Of a DNA stretch of 64,000 nucleotides, positions 10,562-25,410 are shown one piece after another. Both the position numbers and the translations under genes were made by a program. Under the pieces are notes generated by a model. The model ran no database searches. It was given only the letters and a program-made list of their open reading frames with translations, and was not told the origin of the DNA. Source of the DNA: Deinococcus sp. Leaf326 (GTDB lineage Bacteria; Deinococcota; Deinococci; Deinococcales; Deinococcaceae); the NCBI RefSeq assembly GCF_001424185.1, contig NZ_LMOM01000054.1, positions 749-64,748 on the forward strand. The letters run 5' to 3'. Every line of letters starts with the position of its first letter. Position 1 is the stretch's first letter.

Positions 10562-11806
10562 GTGCGTACCCCCAAAAAAGCCCTGATGCTGGCCCTCGCC
10601 CTCGCCACCGTGTCGAGCGCCTCGGCGGCCGGCAAGCTCGAAATCTTCTCCTGGTGGTCCGGCGACGAAGGTCCCGCCCTCGACGCGCTCGTCAAGCTGT
10701 ACAAGCAGAAGTACCCCAGCGTGACCGTGGACAACGCGACCGTGTCGGGCGGCGCCGGCACGAACGCCAAGGCCGTGCTCAAGACCCGCATGCTGGGCGG
10801 CACGCCCCCCGACTCGTTCCAGGCCCACGCCGGCCAGGAACTCATCGGCACCTGGGTCGTCGCCAACCGCATGGAGGACCTCAGCAGCCTGTTCAAGTCC
10901 GAGGGCTGGGCCAAGGCCTTCCCCGCCGACGTGATCTCGCTGGTCTCCAGCAAGGGCGGTATCTGGAGCGTGCCGGTGAACGTTCACCGCTCCAACGTCA
11001 TGTGGTACAACCCCGCCAAACTCAAGGCCTGGGGCGTCACCGCTCCCAAGACCTGGACCGAGTTCCTGACGACCTGTAACACCCTCAAGGCCAAGGGCGT
11101 CGCCGCGCCGCTCGTCGTGGGTGAGAACTGGACCCAGCAGCACCTCTGGGAGAACGTGATGGTCGGCAGCCTGGGCGCCGCCGGCTGGCAGAACCTGTGG
11201 AGCGGCAAGACCAAGTTCACCGATCCCAAGGTGGTCGCGGCGTTCACGACCTTCGGCAAGGTCATGGACTGCGCGAACAAGGACGCCTCGGGTCTGAGCT
11301 GGCAGCAGGCCAGTGACCGCATCGTCGACGGCACGAGCGCGTTCAACATCATGGGCGACTGGGCCGCCGGCTACTTCACCACGACCAAGAAGCTGGCTCC
11401 CAATACCGGCTTCGGCTGGACGACGGCCCCCGGCACGAGCGGCACCTTCGTGATGCTCGCCGACGCCTTCGGTCTGCCCAAGGGCGCCAAGGACCGCGCC
11501 GAGGCGCTGAACTGGCTCAAGGTACTGGGCAGCAAGCAGGGCCAGGACACCTTCAACCCCCTCAAGGGCAGCATCGCCGCCCGCCTCGACAGCGACCTGA
11601 GCAAGTACAACACTTACTCCAAGAGCGCCGCCGCCGACTGGAAGAAGAACAAGATCGTGGGCAGCATGGCGCACGGGGCTGTGGCTCCCGAGAGCTTCAC
11701 GAGCGCCTTCGGGGCCGTGATCGACCAGTTCGTGGCGAGCAAGAACGCCCAGGGCGCCGCCGCCGCGGCCCAGCAGCTCGCCGACAAGGCCGGCATCGGC
11801 AAGTAA
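10562..11806 (+). CDS. glucose/galactose-type ABC substrate-binding protein
   Basis: This 414-aa exported family-1 binding protein has a signal peptide at about 1-22. The mature part ([85 protein letters not shown]) agrees almost block by block with the Thermus thermophilus glucose/galactose-binding protein as I recall it, so glucose and galactose are likely ligands. The GTG start follows GGAGG (10550-10554) by 7 nt. It leads an operon with two permease genes; a hairpin-rich gap after it probably keeps its mRNA level above theirs. No ATPase gene is present. Confidence 0.9.
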   Translation: MRTPKKALMLALALATVSSASAAGKLEIFSWWSGDEGPALDALVKLYKQKYPSVTVDNATVSGGAGTNAKAVLKTRMLGGTPPDSFQAHAGQELIGTWVVANRMEDLSSLFKSEGWAKAFPADVISLVSSKGGIWSVPVNVHRSNVMWYNPAKLKAWGVTAPKTWTEFLTTCNTLKAKGVAAPLVVGENWTQQHLWENVMVGSLGAAGWQNLWSGKTKFTDPKVVAAFTTFGKVMDCANKDASGLSWQQASDRIVDGTSAFNIMGDWAAGYFTTTKKLAPNTGFGWTTAPGTSGTFVMLADAFGLPKGAKDRAEALNWLKVLGSKQGQDTFNPLKGSIAARLDSDLSKYNTYSKSAAADWKKNKIVGSMAHGAVAPESFTSAFGAVIDQFVASKNAQGAAAAAQQLADKAGIGK

Positions 11807-11823
11807 GTCTCCTTCCGGCCCAA

Positions 11824-11931
11824 CCGCCCGCCCCCCGGGTGGGCGGCGGGCCGGCGCGGTACGTGAGGTACGGGCAGTGAGTCCCGCGCCGCACGTACCG
11901 CTTCGCCGCGTGCGTCTGGAAGCGGCTCCAG
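11824..11931 (+). promoter_or_regulatory. intercistronic hairpins between binding protein and permease
   Basis: Three structures lie in the 213-bp gap. A 10-bp stem with one G-T pair joins 11824-11833 to 11837-11846. A 10-bp perfect arm pair GCGGTACGTG (11856-11865) / CACGTACCGC (11892-11901) follows. CTGGAAGCGGCTCCAG (11916-11931) is a near-palindrome resembling a LacI-type operator. The hairpins could stabilise the upstream mRNA or partly terminate. No T run follows. Confidence 0.55.
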
Positions 11932-12019
11932 CCTTCCGGCCATGCCTGGACTGCGCCGCCGCCCTGCCTTCCGGCCGGAACCCTTTTTCCCAGAAACTGC
12001 CGTCTCGAGGAGGCCCCTT

Positions 12020-13144
12020 TTGAAAGGTTTGACCAAAGACCGCCTGTGGGCCCTGGCCGTGCTGCTTCCCAGCCTGATTCTGGTCGGGGTATTCGTGTAC
12101 GGCTTCATCGGCCGCACGGTGTACGTGAGCATGACCGACTGGGGCAACGACCCCGCGCAGGCCCTCGCCACCAACCCGATCATCCGCTGGACGGGGCTGG
12201 ACAACTACCGCGAACTGTTCACCGGATTCTTGCAGGGCCGTTTCCGGCAGGAACTCGTCAGTACCGTCTTTTTCACGCTCTTTTTCATTCTGGGCTGCCT
12301 GGGTCTGGGTCTGGGCCTCGCGCTCGTGCTCGACCGCAACCCCAAGGGCGAGGGCCTGTGGCGCACCATCTTCCTCTTTCCCATGAGCCTGAGCTTCATC
12401 GTGACCGGCACCATCTGGCGCTGGATGCTGCAGCCGCAGGGCGGGGTGAACCAGGTGCCGACCCTGTTCGGTGCCCAGCCGTCCACTTTCGGGTGGCTGA
12501 GCAGCACCGACGCCATCTGGAAGTTCGACTGGAACAAGCTGCCGCTCATCACGGCGGCGGTCGTGGGGGTCGTGCTGGCAGTCATCGCCTTCCGGGCCTT
12601 CTCCTCGGCGCAGCGCACGCGCGGCCTCGTCGCGGCCGCCTGCGCCGCGCTGCTCTTCATCTGGGCGCTGTTCGTCGGGCCGAACGTGAAGATGCTCGCC
12701 GCGCCCGAGCTGCACGGCTTCAACCTCGCCCTGATCGGCATCGTGATCGCGGCCGTGTGGCAGATGAGCGGCTACACCATGGCGCTGTACCTCGCGGGCC
12801 TGCGCGGTATTCCTGAAGAGCTGCGCGAGGCGGCGCGGGTGGACGGCGCGACCGAGTGGCAGATGTACGGCCGCGTGATCTTCCCGCTGCTCGCGCCCAT
12901 CAGCCTCTCGGCCATGATCATCCTGGGGCACATCAGCCTCAAGATCTTTGATCTCGTGTACGCGATGGCCGGCCCCGACAACACCTTCACCAGTGTGCCG
13001 GCGCTGAACATGTACCTCACGAGCTTCCGCCAGAACCAGTTCGCGCTCGGCGCAGCCATCGGCACCATCTTGCTGATCCTGGTGGCCTTCGTGATCGTGC
13101 CGTACCTGAGCAGTTCCTTCCGCGCCGAGGAGGGCCACGCATGA
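12020..13144 (+). CDS. sugar ABC transporter permease (MalF-like)
   Basis: This 374-aa inner-membrane subunit carries the EAA loop [28 protein letters not shown] that docks on the ATPase. TTG 12020 is chosen because GAGGAGG (12007-12013) sits 6 nt upstream; the frame is open further left but has no such site. About eight membrane segments are visible. Two of them (near [16 protein letters not shown] and [16 protein letters not shown]) form an insertion between the third segment and the conserved core that most six-segment relatives lack. It pairs with the next permease and the upstream binding protein. Confidence 0.9.
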   Translation: MKGLTKDRLWALAVLLPSLILVGVFVYGFIGRTVYVSMTDWGNDPAQALATNPIIRWTGLDNYRELFTGFLQGRFRQELVSTVFFTLFFILGCLGLGLGLALVLDRNPKGEGLWRTIFLFPMSLSFIVTGTIWRWMLQPQGGVNQVPTLFGAQPSTFGWLSSTDAIWKFDWNKLPLITAAVVGVVLAVIAFRAFSSAQRTRGLVAAACAALLFIWALFVGPNVKMLAAPELHGFNLALIGIVIAAVWQMSGYTMALYLAGLRGIPEELREAARVDGATEWQMYGRVIFPLLAPISLSAMIILGHISLKIFDLVYAMAGPDNTFTSVPALNMYLTSFRQNQFALGAAIGTILLILVAFVIVPYLSSSFRAEEGHA

Positions 13145-13983
13145 GCGCCCCCGCATCCTCCACCGACCGTCCCGGCCTGGGCCGCGCAGGCATGTACCTG
13201 CTGCTCGTCATCGCCGCCCTGTTCTTCCTGGTGCCGGTCTACCTGCTGTTCGCTACTGCCTTCAAGAGCCCCGACGCCATCAATCTGGCGACCGCGTGGC
13301 ACTGGCCCTCGGCCCTGAACTGGGCGAGCTTCTCCGACGCCTGGTCCAAGATCGGCGGGAACATGGGCAACAGCCTGTTCCTCGCCGTGGTGTCCACGCT
13401 GCTCGCCGCCCTGCTGGGCAGCCTGAACGGCTACGCGCTCGCCAAGTGGAAGTTCAAGGGCGCCAACACCCTCTTCGCCCTGATGCTCTTCGGCATGTTC
13501 ATCCCGTATCAGGCGATCCTGATCCCGCTGTTCCAGTTCATCAAGGCTCTGGGACTGTACGGCAGTGTGTGGGGCCTGATCCTGGCGCACGTCGTGTACG
13601 GCCTGCCCATCACCACGCTGATCTTCCGCAACTTCTACGCGGACGTGCCCGACGCGCTCGTCGAGGCCGCGACCATCGACGGCGCGGGCTTCTGGCAGAT
13701 CTACAGCCGCGTGATCTTCCCGATCAGCATTCCGGGCTTCGTGGTGGTCATCATCTGGGAATTCACCCAGGTCTGGAACGAGTTCCTGTTCGCTGCCACG
13801 CTGACGAACACGACCTCGCAGCCCGTGACCTACGCCCTGTCGCAGCTTTCGGGCGGTCAGGCGGTCTCGTGGAACCTCCCGATGGCCGGCGCCATCCTCG
13901 CCGCGCTGCCCACCCTGCTCGTCTATATCCTGCTGGGCCGCTACTTCGTGCGTGGCCTGCTGGCCGGCAGCGTCAAGGGCTGA
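13141..13983 (+). CDS. sugar ABC transporter permease (MalG-like)
   Basis: This 280-aa protein has six membrane segments and the EAA loop [31 protein letters not shown] 13141 overlaps the stop of the first permease (ATGA), so the two subunits are made in step. With the partner permease it forms the channel of the glucose-type importer. The missing ATPase must be encoded elsewhere, as with shared MsmX/MalK-type ATPases. The operon ends at the strong terminator at 14016-14051. Confidence 0.92.
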   Translation: MSAPASSTDRPGLGRAGMYLLLVIAALFFLVPVYLLFATAFKSPDAINLATAWHWPSALNWASFSDAWSKIGGNMGNSLFLAVVSTLLAALLGSLNGYALAKWKFKGANTLFALMLFGMFIPYQAILIPLFQFIKALGLYGSVWGLILAHVVYGLPITTLIFRNFYADVPDALVEAATIDGAGFWQIYSRVIFPISIPGFVVVIIWEFTQVWNEFLFAATLTNTTSQPVTYALSQLSGGQAVSWNLPMAGAILAALPTLLVYILLGRYFVRGLLAGSVKG

Positions 13984-14015
13984 GTCCCCGCCTTCCGTCT
14001 CCACCGCTCTACCCG

Positions 14016-14051
14016 ACTCCCCCAGCCCTCCATGTGGCTGGGGGAGTTTTT
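14016..14051 (+). terminator. intrinsic terminator of the sugar ABC operon
   Basis: A 12-bp perfect stem (14016-14027 with 14036-14047) has an eight-base loop and runs into TTTTT (14047-14051). It stops rightward transcription 10 bp before the end of the convergent ttcA gene. Confidence 0.92.
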
Positions 14052-14060
14052 GCCGTGGCT

Positions 14061-14981
<921 letters not shown>

Positions 14982-15092
14982 GGCGTAAAGCGGGGACGGG
15001 GCCCGGCGCTGGGGCCATGCTAGCGCCCCCGGGCGGGCCGTCCACCCATTGGGTGACGATTCCTCACCGGAGCGGCGCTTATTCTGGGGGAT

Positions 15093-17624
15093 ATGAGTCG
15101 CCGTTCCCGCCCGGTTTCCCGCACGCCGGCCGCCCCTACACCGGGGTCCAAGGGGGCGGGCCGCGCCGGGACCACGCGCGCCGCGAAACGCGCCTCGCCC
15201 AGGCCGCCCCGCCGGCCGGCGGGGTGCCTCGCCTGGGTGTTCCGGGGAGCCGGCGCGCTGCTGCTGCTGGGGGCGGCGACGGCCGGGGGCATGTACTACG
15301 CCTGGGGCCGCGACCTGCCCAGCGTGGCCGACCTCGACGTGCTGGAATACAGCGGCCAGACGCGGGTATACGACCGCACCGGCGGGCTTATCGGCACGCT
15401 GACCCCCAGCCTCAGCAGCGGCAACAGCGTGAACCGCGACCTGATCCCGCTGTCGCAGATCAGCCAGCCTCTGCGCAAGGCGGTCGTGACCAGTGAGGAC
15501 CGGCGTTTCTACGAGCACCACGGTGTGGACTACAAGGGCATCGCGCGCGGGCTGCTCAAGGGGCTGCTGCGCAACGACCTGGAGGGCGGCAGTTCCATCA
15601 CCCAGCAGGTGGTCAAGAACACGCTGCTCGCGGACTACAACCAGGCGCGCACTCCGGAGCGCAAGTTCAAGGAGGCGCTGCTGGCCTACCAGCTCGACCG
15701 CGACTTCGACAAGAGCAAGATCCTGAACGCCTATCTCAATATCGTGTACTGGGGCGACGGCGGTCCGCGCGACATCGTGGGTATTCAGAGCGCGGCGCGC
15801 GCCTACTTCCGCAAGGACGCCGCACAGCTGAGCCTGGCCGAGAGTGCGTACCTCGCCGTCCTTATTCCGGCGCCCAACAGCCGTTACCGCGACTTCACGG
15901 CGTACCGGCCACTGATGCGTAATCTCCTCGACCGCATGGTCGAAGACGGCCGCGTGACCCGCGCGCAGGCCAACGAGGCCTGGAAGACGCCCATCTACCC
16001 GGCCGGCTGGCGTCTGGGCTGGAACGCGGACGGCACCGTGCGCAGCGCCGTCCTGGAAAATCCCGACCGCCTGCGCCAGAACCTCGCGGCCACCGAGCAG
16101 CGGACCGCCAGCCGCTACGAGTACCAGTCGTACCTCCAGGCGGTCGAGAAGGAGATGCTGCCCAGGGTGGGGCGCCGGGCGCTGTACGGCGGCGGCAAGA
16201 TCTTCACGGGGATGGACATCCAGGCGCAGCAGTCGGCCGAGCGTGCCAGTCTGAACGCGGCTCTGCCCGACAACGCCACCCTGGGAATCGCCCTGGTGAA
16301 CCCGGCCAACGGTGAGGCGCTGGCGCTCGTGGGCCAGAAACTGACTGGCGACCGCCCCGGCGACTGGAACAATGCGGTGCAGGCCAGGCGGCAGGTGGGC
16401 AGCAGCATCAAGCCCCTGCTATACACCCTGGCCCTGTCGCAGGGCTGGAAACAGAGCGACACCGTTCTCGACTCGCCCATCGGGGGTGATTACCAGCCGC
16501 AGAACTACGACGGGCGTTGGACGGGCCGCTTCGTGACCATGCGTTACGCCCTGGACCACAGCCTCAACCTGCCGACCGTGCGGATCGGACAGGAGGTCGG
16601 CATGGACACCTTCGAGGCCAAGCTGCGGCAGCTCGGGCTCACGCCGCCGGCCCAGGGTGGCCTGAGCCTGAGCATCGGCACGCTGGAGGCCAGTCCCCTC
16701 CAGATGGCGGCCGCCTACGCCGCCTTCGCCAACGGGGGGGTGTACTACGCGCCCAGTCTGGTGCGCCGATTCGAGGACAAGAGCGGCGCCGTCGTCTACG
16801 CGCGTCCCGCACCGGCCGGCGTGCGGGTATGGGACGCCCAGACCGCTTGGCTGGGCCTGGACATGCTGCGCGGCGTGGTGAACGACCTGACCCCGTACCA
16901 GGGCGGGCTGGCGACCAAGGCGCAGATTCCCGGCTGGGAGGTCGGCGGCAAGACCGGCACCACGAACGAGATCAAGGACCTGTGGTTCGCCGGGGTCGCG
17001 CCCGGCGTGGCGGGGGCCGTGTGGGTCGGGCGCCAGGAGGGCGGGTCGCTGCCCTCCTGGGCCTACTCGGGCGACGTGCCCACCCCGGTGTGGCAGCAGG
17101 CGGTCGCGGGCACGCTGGCGGGGCGCAGCCGCACCACCTTCGCCCAGCCCGCGGGCATCACCTCCCGCGTGGTCCGGCAGGTCAATATGGCCTTCCGCGA
17201 GGCCGAGGCCGACCAGGAGCCGGTGGAGCGCGACGGCAGCCGCCGCAACGCTCCGGTTCAGGTGGCCCGCCCGGTTCCCGAGTCGGCCGCGTCGCCCGTC
17301 CCGGTGGCCCCGTCCACCCAGGAGCCGCAGACGGACCTGCCCGCGCCTGTTCAGCAGGACCTGGCCCCGGTGCCGGCGGCGCCCGAGGGCGGGTGGACGA
17401 GCGAGTACGTACCGGGCAGCGACGGGGGGGCGTCTGACCAGCCCGGCGCGGTTCCGGCCGATAGCTCGGGCCTGGACCAGCAGGGCGATACCGACGATCA
17501 GAGCGACGCCGTGTCGCCCGCCCCGGAGCAGCCCACTCCGCCGGAGGAGGGGGAACAGGTCTCGGGCGACCCACCCACTGAGGACCAGCTGCCCGAACTG
17601 CCGGCACTCGACCCGGTGCGGTAG
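15093..17624 (+). CDS. bifunctional penicillin-binding protein (class A)
   Basis: This 843-aa peptidoglycan synthase has a cytoplasmic basic tail (1-45), a membrane anchor at about 48-70, and a GT51 glycosyltransferase domain ([32 protein letters not shown]). The transpeptidase domain shows the active Ser in SSIK (after QVG), SLN in DHSLNLPT and KTGT. After about residue 700 comes a long Pro/Ala/Glu-rich, probably disordered acidic tail. TATTCT (15080-15085) 7 nt before ATG marks a leaderless start. It polymerises glycan strands and cross-links them at the outer face of the membrane; rnhA follows with its own promoter. Confidence 0.93.
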   Translation: MSRRSRPVSRTPAAPTPGSKGAGRAGTTRAAKRASPRPPRRPAGCLAWVFRGAGALLLLGAATAGGMYYAWGRDLPSVADLDVLEYSGQTRVYDRTGGLIGTLTPSLSSGNSVNRDLIPLSQISQPLRKAVVTSEDRRFYEHHGVDYKGIARGLLKGLLRNDLEGGSSITQQVVKNTLLADYNQARTPERKFKEALLAYQLDRDFDKSKILNAYLNIVYWGDGGPRDIVGIQSAARAYFRKDAAQLSLAESAYLAVLIPAPNSRYRDFTAYRPLMRNLLDRMVEDGRVTRAQANEAWKTPIYPAGWRLGWNADGTVRSAVLENPDRLRQNLAATEQRTASRYEYQSYLQAVEKEMLPRVGRRALYGGGKIFTGMDIQAQQSAERASLNAALPDNATLGIALVNPANGEALALVGQKLTGDRPGDWNNAVQARRQVGSSIKPLLYTLALSQGWKQSDTVLDSPIGGDYQPQNYDGRWTGRFVTMRYALDHSLNLPTVRIGQEVGMDTFEAKLRQLGLTPPAQGGLSLSIGTLEASPLQMAAAYAAFANGGVYYAPSLVRRFEDKSGAVVYARPAPAGVRVWDAQTAWLGLDMLRGVVNDLTPYQGGLATKAQIPGWEVGGKTGTTNEIKDLWFAGVAPGVAGAVWVGRQEGGSLPSWAYSGDVPTPVWQQAVAGTLAGRSRTTFAQPAGITSRVVRQVNMAFREAEADQEPVERDGSRRNAPVQVARPVPESAASPVPVAPSTQEPQTDLPAPVQQDLAPVPAAPEGGWTSEYVPGSDGGASDQPGAVPADSSGLDQQGDTDDQSDAVSPAPEQPTPPEEGEQVSGDPPTEDQLPELPALDPVR

Positions 17625-17684
17625 GCCCCCGCACCTTCTTCCAGCCTTGCCGCTCCGGCGCGGATGGGCTAGAGTTTCCGGTCT

Positions 17685-18230
<546 letters not shown>

Positions 18231-18324
18231 GTGCGGCGGGTGCGCTCGGCTGGCCGCGAAAGGTAAACGCCGCTTGCCCTTCGGCGGGAACCCGGCTCAC
18301 CCCGGCCGCGTACCCTGAAAGCGT

Positions 18325-19116
18325 ATGGCTCCGCATGTCACCACCGTTCTGACCGTGGCGCGCGCCGGCGCAGGAGTGGTGCGCTACCTGATCCGCCCGG
18401 CACGTCACCCCGTCCTCGACCTCTCGGCCACGGGACGTGATCCCTGGCTCGAAGCCCGGCCCCAGGCCCGGTTGCGGCGCGGCGCGAACGTGGCCCGGCG
18501 CGGTCTCGGCTTGGTCATGCTTCTCGTGCTGGCGCTGCTGGGCGCGTCGGTGGTGGGCACGGTGGCCGTGCTCCTGGGCATCGGGGCGGCGGCGGGCAGC
18601 ACGGTTGCGGGGTGGCTGCTCGGGTTCACGCTGCTGTTGGGCCTGCTGGGCACCTTCTGGACCGGCCGGCGTGCCCTGAATCTGCTGCGGGCCACAGAAG
18701 ACCTGCCGGCGGGGGCCGACCGCGCCGCGGCCCTGCCCGCGGGGGCCGACGAGGCGGGGTTGCTGCAACTGTTGCGCCAGCATGAGGGCGCGCTGGGTGC
18801 GCCGGCCCGTAGCGCCTTTCACCGCACGGTGGTCGCCACCCGCGACGCGCTGCGTCTCGCAGAGAATGAGCCGACCCTCTCGCGCGACACCTACGACGTG
18901 CAGCAGGCCGCGCGCGAGGACCTGCCCGAGCTCATGGCCGCCTACCGCGCCGTGCCCCCCAGCCGCGCCTCGGACGAACAACTGCTCGAACAGCTCGGGC
19001 TGATCGAGGCCCGCGTGCAGGAGGTGGGCAGCCGCCGCGCGGCGCAGCGCCGCCGGATGCTGGGTGCCCACGGCGCCTACCTGCGCGGCAAGTATGAGGG
19101 CGAACCGGAAGAGTAG
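18325..19116 (+). CDS. hypothetical two-segment membrane protein
   Basis: This 263-aa protein has no family I recognise. A basic N-terminal part is followed by two adjacent hydrophobic segments (GLVMLLVLALLGASVVGTVA and STVAGWLLGFTLLLGLLGTF) at about 65-110, then a charged, helical, Arg/Glu-rich cytoplasmic domain of 150 residues. TACCCT (18311-18316) 8 nt before ATG gives a leaderless start. It lies between rnhA and a secreted protein and may be Deinococcus-specific. Confidence 0.7.
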   Translation: MAPHVTTVLTVARAGAGVVRYLIRPARHPVLDLSATGRDPWLEARPQARLRRGANVARRGLGLVMLLVLALLGASVVGTVAVLLGIGAAAGSTVAGWLLGFTLLLGLLGTFWTGRRALNLLRATEDLPAGADRAAALPAGADEAGLLQLLRQHEGALGAPARSAFHRTVVATRDALRLAENEPTLSRDTYDVQQAAREDLPELMAAYRAVPPSRASDEQLLEQLGLIEARVQEVGSRRAAQRRRMLGAHGAYLRGKYEGEPEE

Positions 19117-19180
19117 CCAACCCACCCTACCGGCGCAAAATCGTCTCCGTGCGGCCCACGCTCGGGGCACAATGCTTCCT

Positions 19181-19672
19181 ATGCGCCGCCTCGCCCTGCT
19201 TCTGCTGCCCACCCTGAGCCTCGCCAGTGTCGCTGCCGCCCAGGCCGCCCCCAGTCTCTCGGTCGTCCTGAGCACCGAGACCCTGCGCGGGGTGCCCGTG
19301 GTCGAAGGCATCTTCCCGGCCGACCAGCTCTACAAACGTGACGTGCGGGTGCGCGCCTACCGCCTCGACGATGTGCTCGGGCGCAACGTCGCCGATCTGG
19401 AGCGGCTGGCGGCGGCGGGCTATACCGTCACCTTCCGGTGTTCGGACGGCTACGCCCCCAAGGCCAGGCTCGCCGATCTGCTGGGTCAGGGCGGCCTGAT
19501 GGCCTTCGCCGATGCCGACGCGGGCGAGGCACGCTGGGCGCCCGCGACCTACCAGGACAAGCCCCTGAATGCCGACGCTGTGGGCTACTACCTGAACTGG
19601 CCTCTCGGGGGAGCACCCCAGAAGCCGGTGCCCTGGGGCGTGGTGACCCTGGAGCTGAAGCCCGGGAGCTGA
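19181..19672 (+). CDS. secreted protein, sulfite-oxidase-fold-like
   Basis: This 163-aa protein has a signal peptide (MRRLALLLLPTLSLASVAAAQA). The mature part (RAYRLDDVLGRNVADLERLA, TVTFRCSDGYAPKARLADLL, ending in a W-containing segment) has the rhythm of small molybdopterin-oxidoreductase (SUOX-fold) domains that usually lack the cofactor. A second protein of this kind is at 29814-30392. ATG 19181 is preferred over 19172 because a CACAAT -10-like box ends 7 nt before it. Its single mature-part Cys (FRCSDGY) sits where SUOX enzymes bind Mo, but cofactor binding cannot be judged. Confidence 0.6.
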   Translation: MRRLALLLLPTLSLASVAAAQAAPSLSVVLSTETLRGVPVVEGIFPADQLYKRDVRVRAYRLDDVLGRNVADLERLAAAGYTVTFRCSDGYAPKARLADLLGQGGLMAFADADAGEARWAPATYQDKPLNADAVGYYLNWPLGGAPQKPVPWGVVTLELKPGS

Positions 19673-19730
19673 GGCAGCCGGTTCCCCTGGTTCCTCAGAC
19701 TCACGTCACCCCGTTCTCCTAGGCTGAGGT

Positions 19731-20243
19731 ATGTCACACCGTGTCCTCGCTCTGGCCCTGGCCCTGGGAACCCTGCTTCCTGCCGTGGCGCAGGAATTGC
19801 CGCCCCTCTCGCCGGTCACGGAACCGGTCGCCGGACCCGTGCAGGCCGCCCCCGCCGCGCTGGACGGTGTCCGCGCCACCCTGAGCGCGCCCCGCTCGGG
19901 CACTGGCCCCCTGAGTCTGACCCTGACCCTGAAGAGCAGCCGCGCGGTCGCGGTGGCCCTGAGCGTGCCGCGCGACAACGACCAGAACTGTGTCACCGCC
20001 CCGACCGTGCGCGTGCTGCGGGTGGGCACCCGCGAGGTCGTGTATCCGCCGCTCGGCGCCGAGCCGAGGCTATGCGCCCAGGACCTGCGCAGCGACACGC
20101 TGGGTGCCGGCGAGACGCTGACCTACACCCGCACTCTGGACCTGCCGGCCGGCGAATACATGGTCGAGGGCTGGCTCGCGGGCTTTGCCGACGACCTGCG
20201 GGTGAAGGTGCCCGCCCAGCCGGTGCGGGTGACGGTACGGTAA
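19731..20243 (+). CDS. secreted protein, BsuPI-inhibitor-like fold
   Basis: This 170-aa protein has a signal peptide to about residue 20. A single beta-rich domain (LSLTLTLKSSRAVAVALSVP, LGAGETLTYTRTLDLPAGEY) resembles the layout of intracellular-proteinase-inhibitor (BsuPI) domains; this is a weak match by pattern. Two Cys (QNCVTAP, RLCAQDL) could form a disulfide. TAGGCT (19720-19725) lies 5 nt before ATG. It is convergent with mfd, with 25 bp between. Confidence 0.6.
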   Translation: MSHRVLALALALGTLLPAVAQELPPLSPVTEPVAGPVQAAPAALDGVRATLSAPRSGTGPLSLTLTLKSSRAVAVALSVPRDNDQNCVTAPTVRVLRVGTREVVYPPLGAEPRLCAQDLRSDTLGAGETLTYTRTLDLPAGEYMVEGWLAGFADDLRVKVPAQPVRVTVR

Positions 20244-20268
20244 GCCGCTCAGGCGGTGGGCCTGCCCC

Positions 20269-23409
<3,141 letters not shown>

Positions 23410-23532
23410 CCTGGGATTGTACGCGGGCCATTCAAATGAGACAGAGAGGGGCGCGACGGTCGGCCTTCACCGTTTTGAAGAAGTGGGGTGGCAGGCGCGG
23501 CTCCGCCGCCGCCAAGAAGGGGGAAGCGCGGC

Positions 23533-23643
23533 TCAGCCGGGGTGCAGGCTCAACCACGCCTGGGCGAAGGTCAGCAGGCCGATCACCAGGAAGAGGACCA
23601 GAGGAAGCCAGCGCCGCAGCCAGAGGCGGGTCTTGTCGTTCAT
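23533..23643 (-). CDS. small single-span membrane protein
   Basis: The 36 codons from ATG 23643 encode a basic N-terminus (NDKTRLWLRRW), one hydrophobic span (LPLVLFLVIGLLTFAQAW) and a short tail. It lies 70 bp downstream of the APH-family gene on the same strand, after a CCCCC/GGGGG hairpin. There is no clear ribosome site. The positive-inside charge pattern argues for a real protein, but this is only moderate evidence. Confidence 0.45.
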   Translation of the reverse strand: MNDKTRLWLRRWLPLVLFLVIGLLTFAQAWLSLHPG

Positions 23644-23713
23644 GGGCGTAGTTTCGGGGATGCGGGGGCGGGGGGCGCCTCCCCCGTCAGGGGGGACGGC
23701 GGTGGGGCGGGTC

Positions 23714-24502
23714 TCAGCCGAGGTGTTCGGCCAGCGCCGCGAGGCCCAGCGTCCGCTCGGCCGCCGCCTCGTCGCCGTCCTCCAGATGCCACGCTGCCGA
23801 GAGGGCAGCGTAACTCGTGATCCAGGCCAGCAGGCGGCGGTGGTCCAGTCCGGCGAGTTCGGCCGCCCGTGCCGCCTGCCGGGCGAGGCGGCCGGGCTGC
23901 GCGGCGAAGTCCAGCGTGGGATTGCAGAAGATGTTGGCGTAATCGAATCCCCGCTCGCCGAGCAGCCCCTTGGGGTCGATGACGCGCCACTCGCCCCCGG
24001 CCCCGAGCCGCACGTTGCCGTGGTGCAGGTCGCCGTGCAGGGGCCGCCGGTCCTGGGGGTCGTCCAGCAGCGCGCGGGCCTGCGTCCACGCGCGCGCGTA
24101 CAGCCCACCCCGCGGCGCGGCGGCTTCCAGACTTCGGAACCACACGCGCAGGGGAGTCAGCTCCGGCCAGGGCCGGGGACGGGGCTGGTGGATGTGCGCG
24201 GCGACGCTGCACAGCACGCGGGTCGCCTCGTCGTCGTGGCCGCGGGGAGGAAGGAGGGTCAGGTCTCCTCCCGGCAGGCGTTCCATCAGCAGGGCGGGGC
24301 CTTCGTAGGCGTAGACCCGCGCCGCGCCGGCGCCGTCCAGCCAGACCATCAGGCGGTGCCCGGTCTGTTCCTCCGCGGTGCGGGCGACCTTGAGCATGGC
24401 AGCGGTCCCCCGAAACCGGACCGGCAGCAGGTCGCTGCTCCGGGTCTGGATGGGGTCGCCGTCCGGGGTCAACGCCCACCGGCCCAGCCACGGCGTGAAC
24501 AT
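23714..24502 (-). CDS. APH(6)/hydroxyurea-kinase-family phosphotransferase
   Basis: This 262-aa kinase has a protein-kinase-like fold of the streptomycin 6-kinase/hydroxyurea-resistance family. LHGDLHHGNVRL is the catalytic loop, WRVIDPKGLLGERGFDYANI the metal Asp and family signature, and RLPGGDL the nucleotide hinge. Enzymes of this family phosphorylate streptomycin or related compounds; chromosomal copies often have unknown natural substrates. ATG 24502 starts it (the frame extends further without support). It is divergent from uppP with 67 bp between. Confidence 0.85.
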   Translation of the reverse strand: MFTPWLGRWALTPDGDPIQTRSSDLLPVRFRGTAAMLKVARTAEEQTGHRLMVWLDGAGAARVYAYEGPALLMERLPGGDLTLLPPRGHDDEATRVLCSVAAHIHQPRPRPWPELTPLRVWFRSLEAAAPRGGLYARAWTQARALLDDPQDRRPLHGDLHHGNVRLGAGGEWRVIDPKGLLGERGFDYANIFCNPTLDFAAQPGRLARQAARAAELAGLDHRRLLAWITSYAALSAAWHLEDGDEAAAERTLGLAALAEHLG

Positions 24503-24569
24503 GCGCCCAGTGTGCACCTTTCGGAGGACGCGGGACACAGCGTGGGGCGGGTTACACTCGGCGGAGATT

Positions 24570-25394
24570 ATGGACTGGTTCTACGCCATCGTATACGGGA
24601 TCGTGGAGGGCATCACCGAGTTTTTGCCCATCAGCTCCACCGGTCACCTCATTCTCGCGGGTAACCTCATGGGCGTGCCCTGGCCCAAGGAAGTCAAGGA
24701 CACCTTCGAGGTGGTCATTCAGGGCGGCGCGATTCTCGCGGTGCTGGCGTACTACTGGCGCGACTTTCTCAAGATCCGGCACATCGGGCACGACCGCGGC
24801 CAGCAGCGGCTGTGGCTGGGCGTGGTCGTGGCCTGCATCCCGGCCGTGGTGCTGGGCCTGCTGTTCGGAGACACGATCAAGGCGAACCTGTTCCGGCCCA
24901 GCGTGGTTGCCTGGGCCCTCATCGTGGGCGGGGTCGTCATCTGGCTCGTCGAGAGCCGCCGCGTCACCCCCAAGGTTCACGACATCGAGACCATCGGGGT
25001 GGGCCGCTCGCTGCTCATCGGCGCCCTGCAGTGCCTCGCCCTGCTGTGGCCGGGCTTCTCGCGCAGCGCGAGCAGCATCCTGGGCGGCATGGTGCTGGGC
25101 CTGGACCGCCCCACCGCCACCAAGTTCAGCTTCTACCTGGGGGTGCCCACGCTGGGCGGCGCGGCGCTGCTGGACTTCATCAAGAGCCGCGAGATCCTGG
25201 GCCAGATCGGCGTCCTGAACGTCGTGCTGGGCGCGGCCGTGAGCTTCGTGGTCGCATATATCGCCATCGGCTGGCTGCTGCGCTTCGTCTCGACGAACAA
25301 CTTCAAGGGCTTCGCCGTGTACCGCGTGGTGGTCGGCGCTCTCATCCTGGTGCTGATCGCCACGGGCGTCATGACCAACGGCTCGCTGGCGTAG
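24570..25394 (+). CDS. uppP: undecaprenyl-diphosphatase UppP (BacA)
   Basis: This 274-aa polytopic membrane protein dephosphorylates undecaprenyl diphosphate to recycle the cell-wall lipid carrier; extra copies give bacitracin resistance. The two inverted signature motifs are present: GIVEGITEFLPISSTGHL near the N-terminus and ALLWPGFSRSASSI in the second half. TACACT (24553-24558) lies 11 nt before ATG, and GGAG (24563-24566) may help translation. It ends at a terminator at 25411-25448. Confidence 0.95.
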   Translation: MDWFYAIVYGIVEGITEFLPISSTGHLILAGNLMGVPWPKEVKDTFEVVIQGGAILAVLAYYWRDFLKIRHIGHDRGQQRLWLGVVVACIPAVVLGLLFGDTIKANLFRPSVVAWALIVGGVVIWLVESRRVTPKVHDIETIGVGRSLLIGALQCLALLWPGFSRSASSILGGMVLGLDRPTATKFSFYLGVPTLGGAALLDFIKSREILGQIGVLNVVLGAAVSFVVAYIAIGWLLRFVSTNNFKGFAVYRVVVGALILVLIATGVMTNGSLA

Positions 25395-25410
25395 GCCCGG
25401 CATTCACCGT

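Noticed and set aside
12205..12741. Minus-strand frame inside the permease gene
   Set aside because: Antisense shadow of a membrane protein; no start signals.
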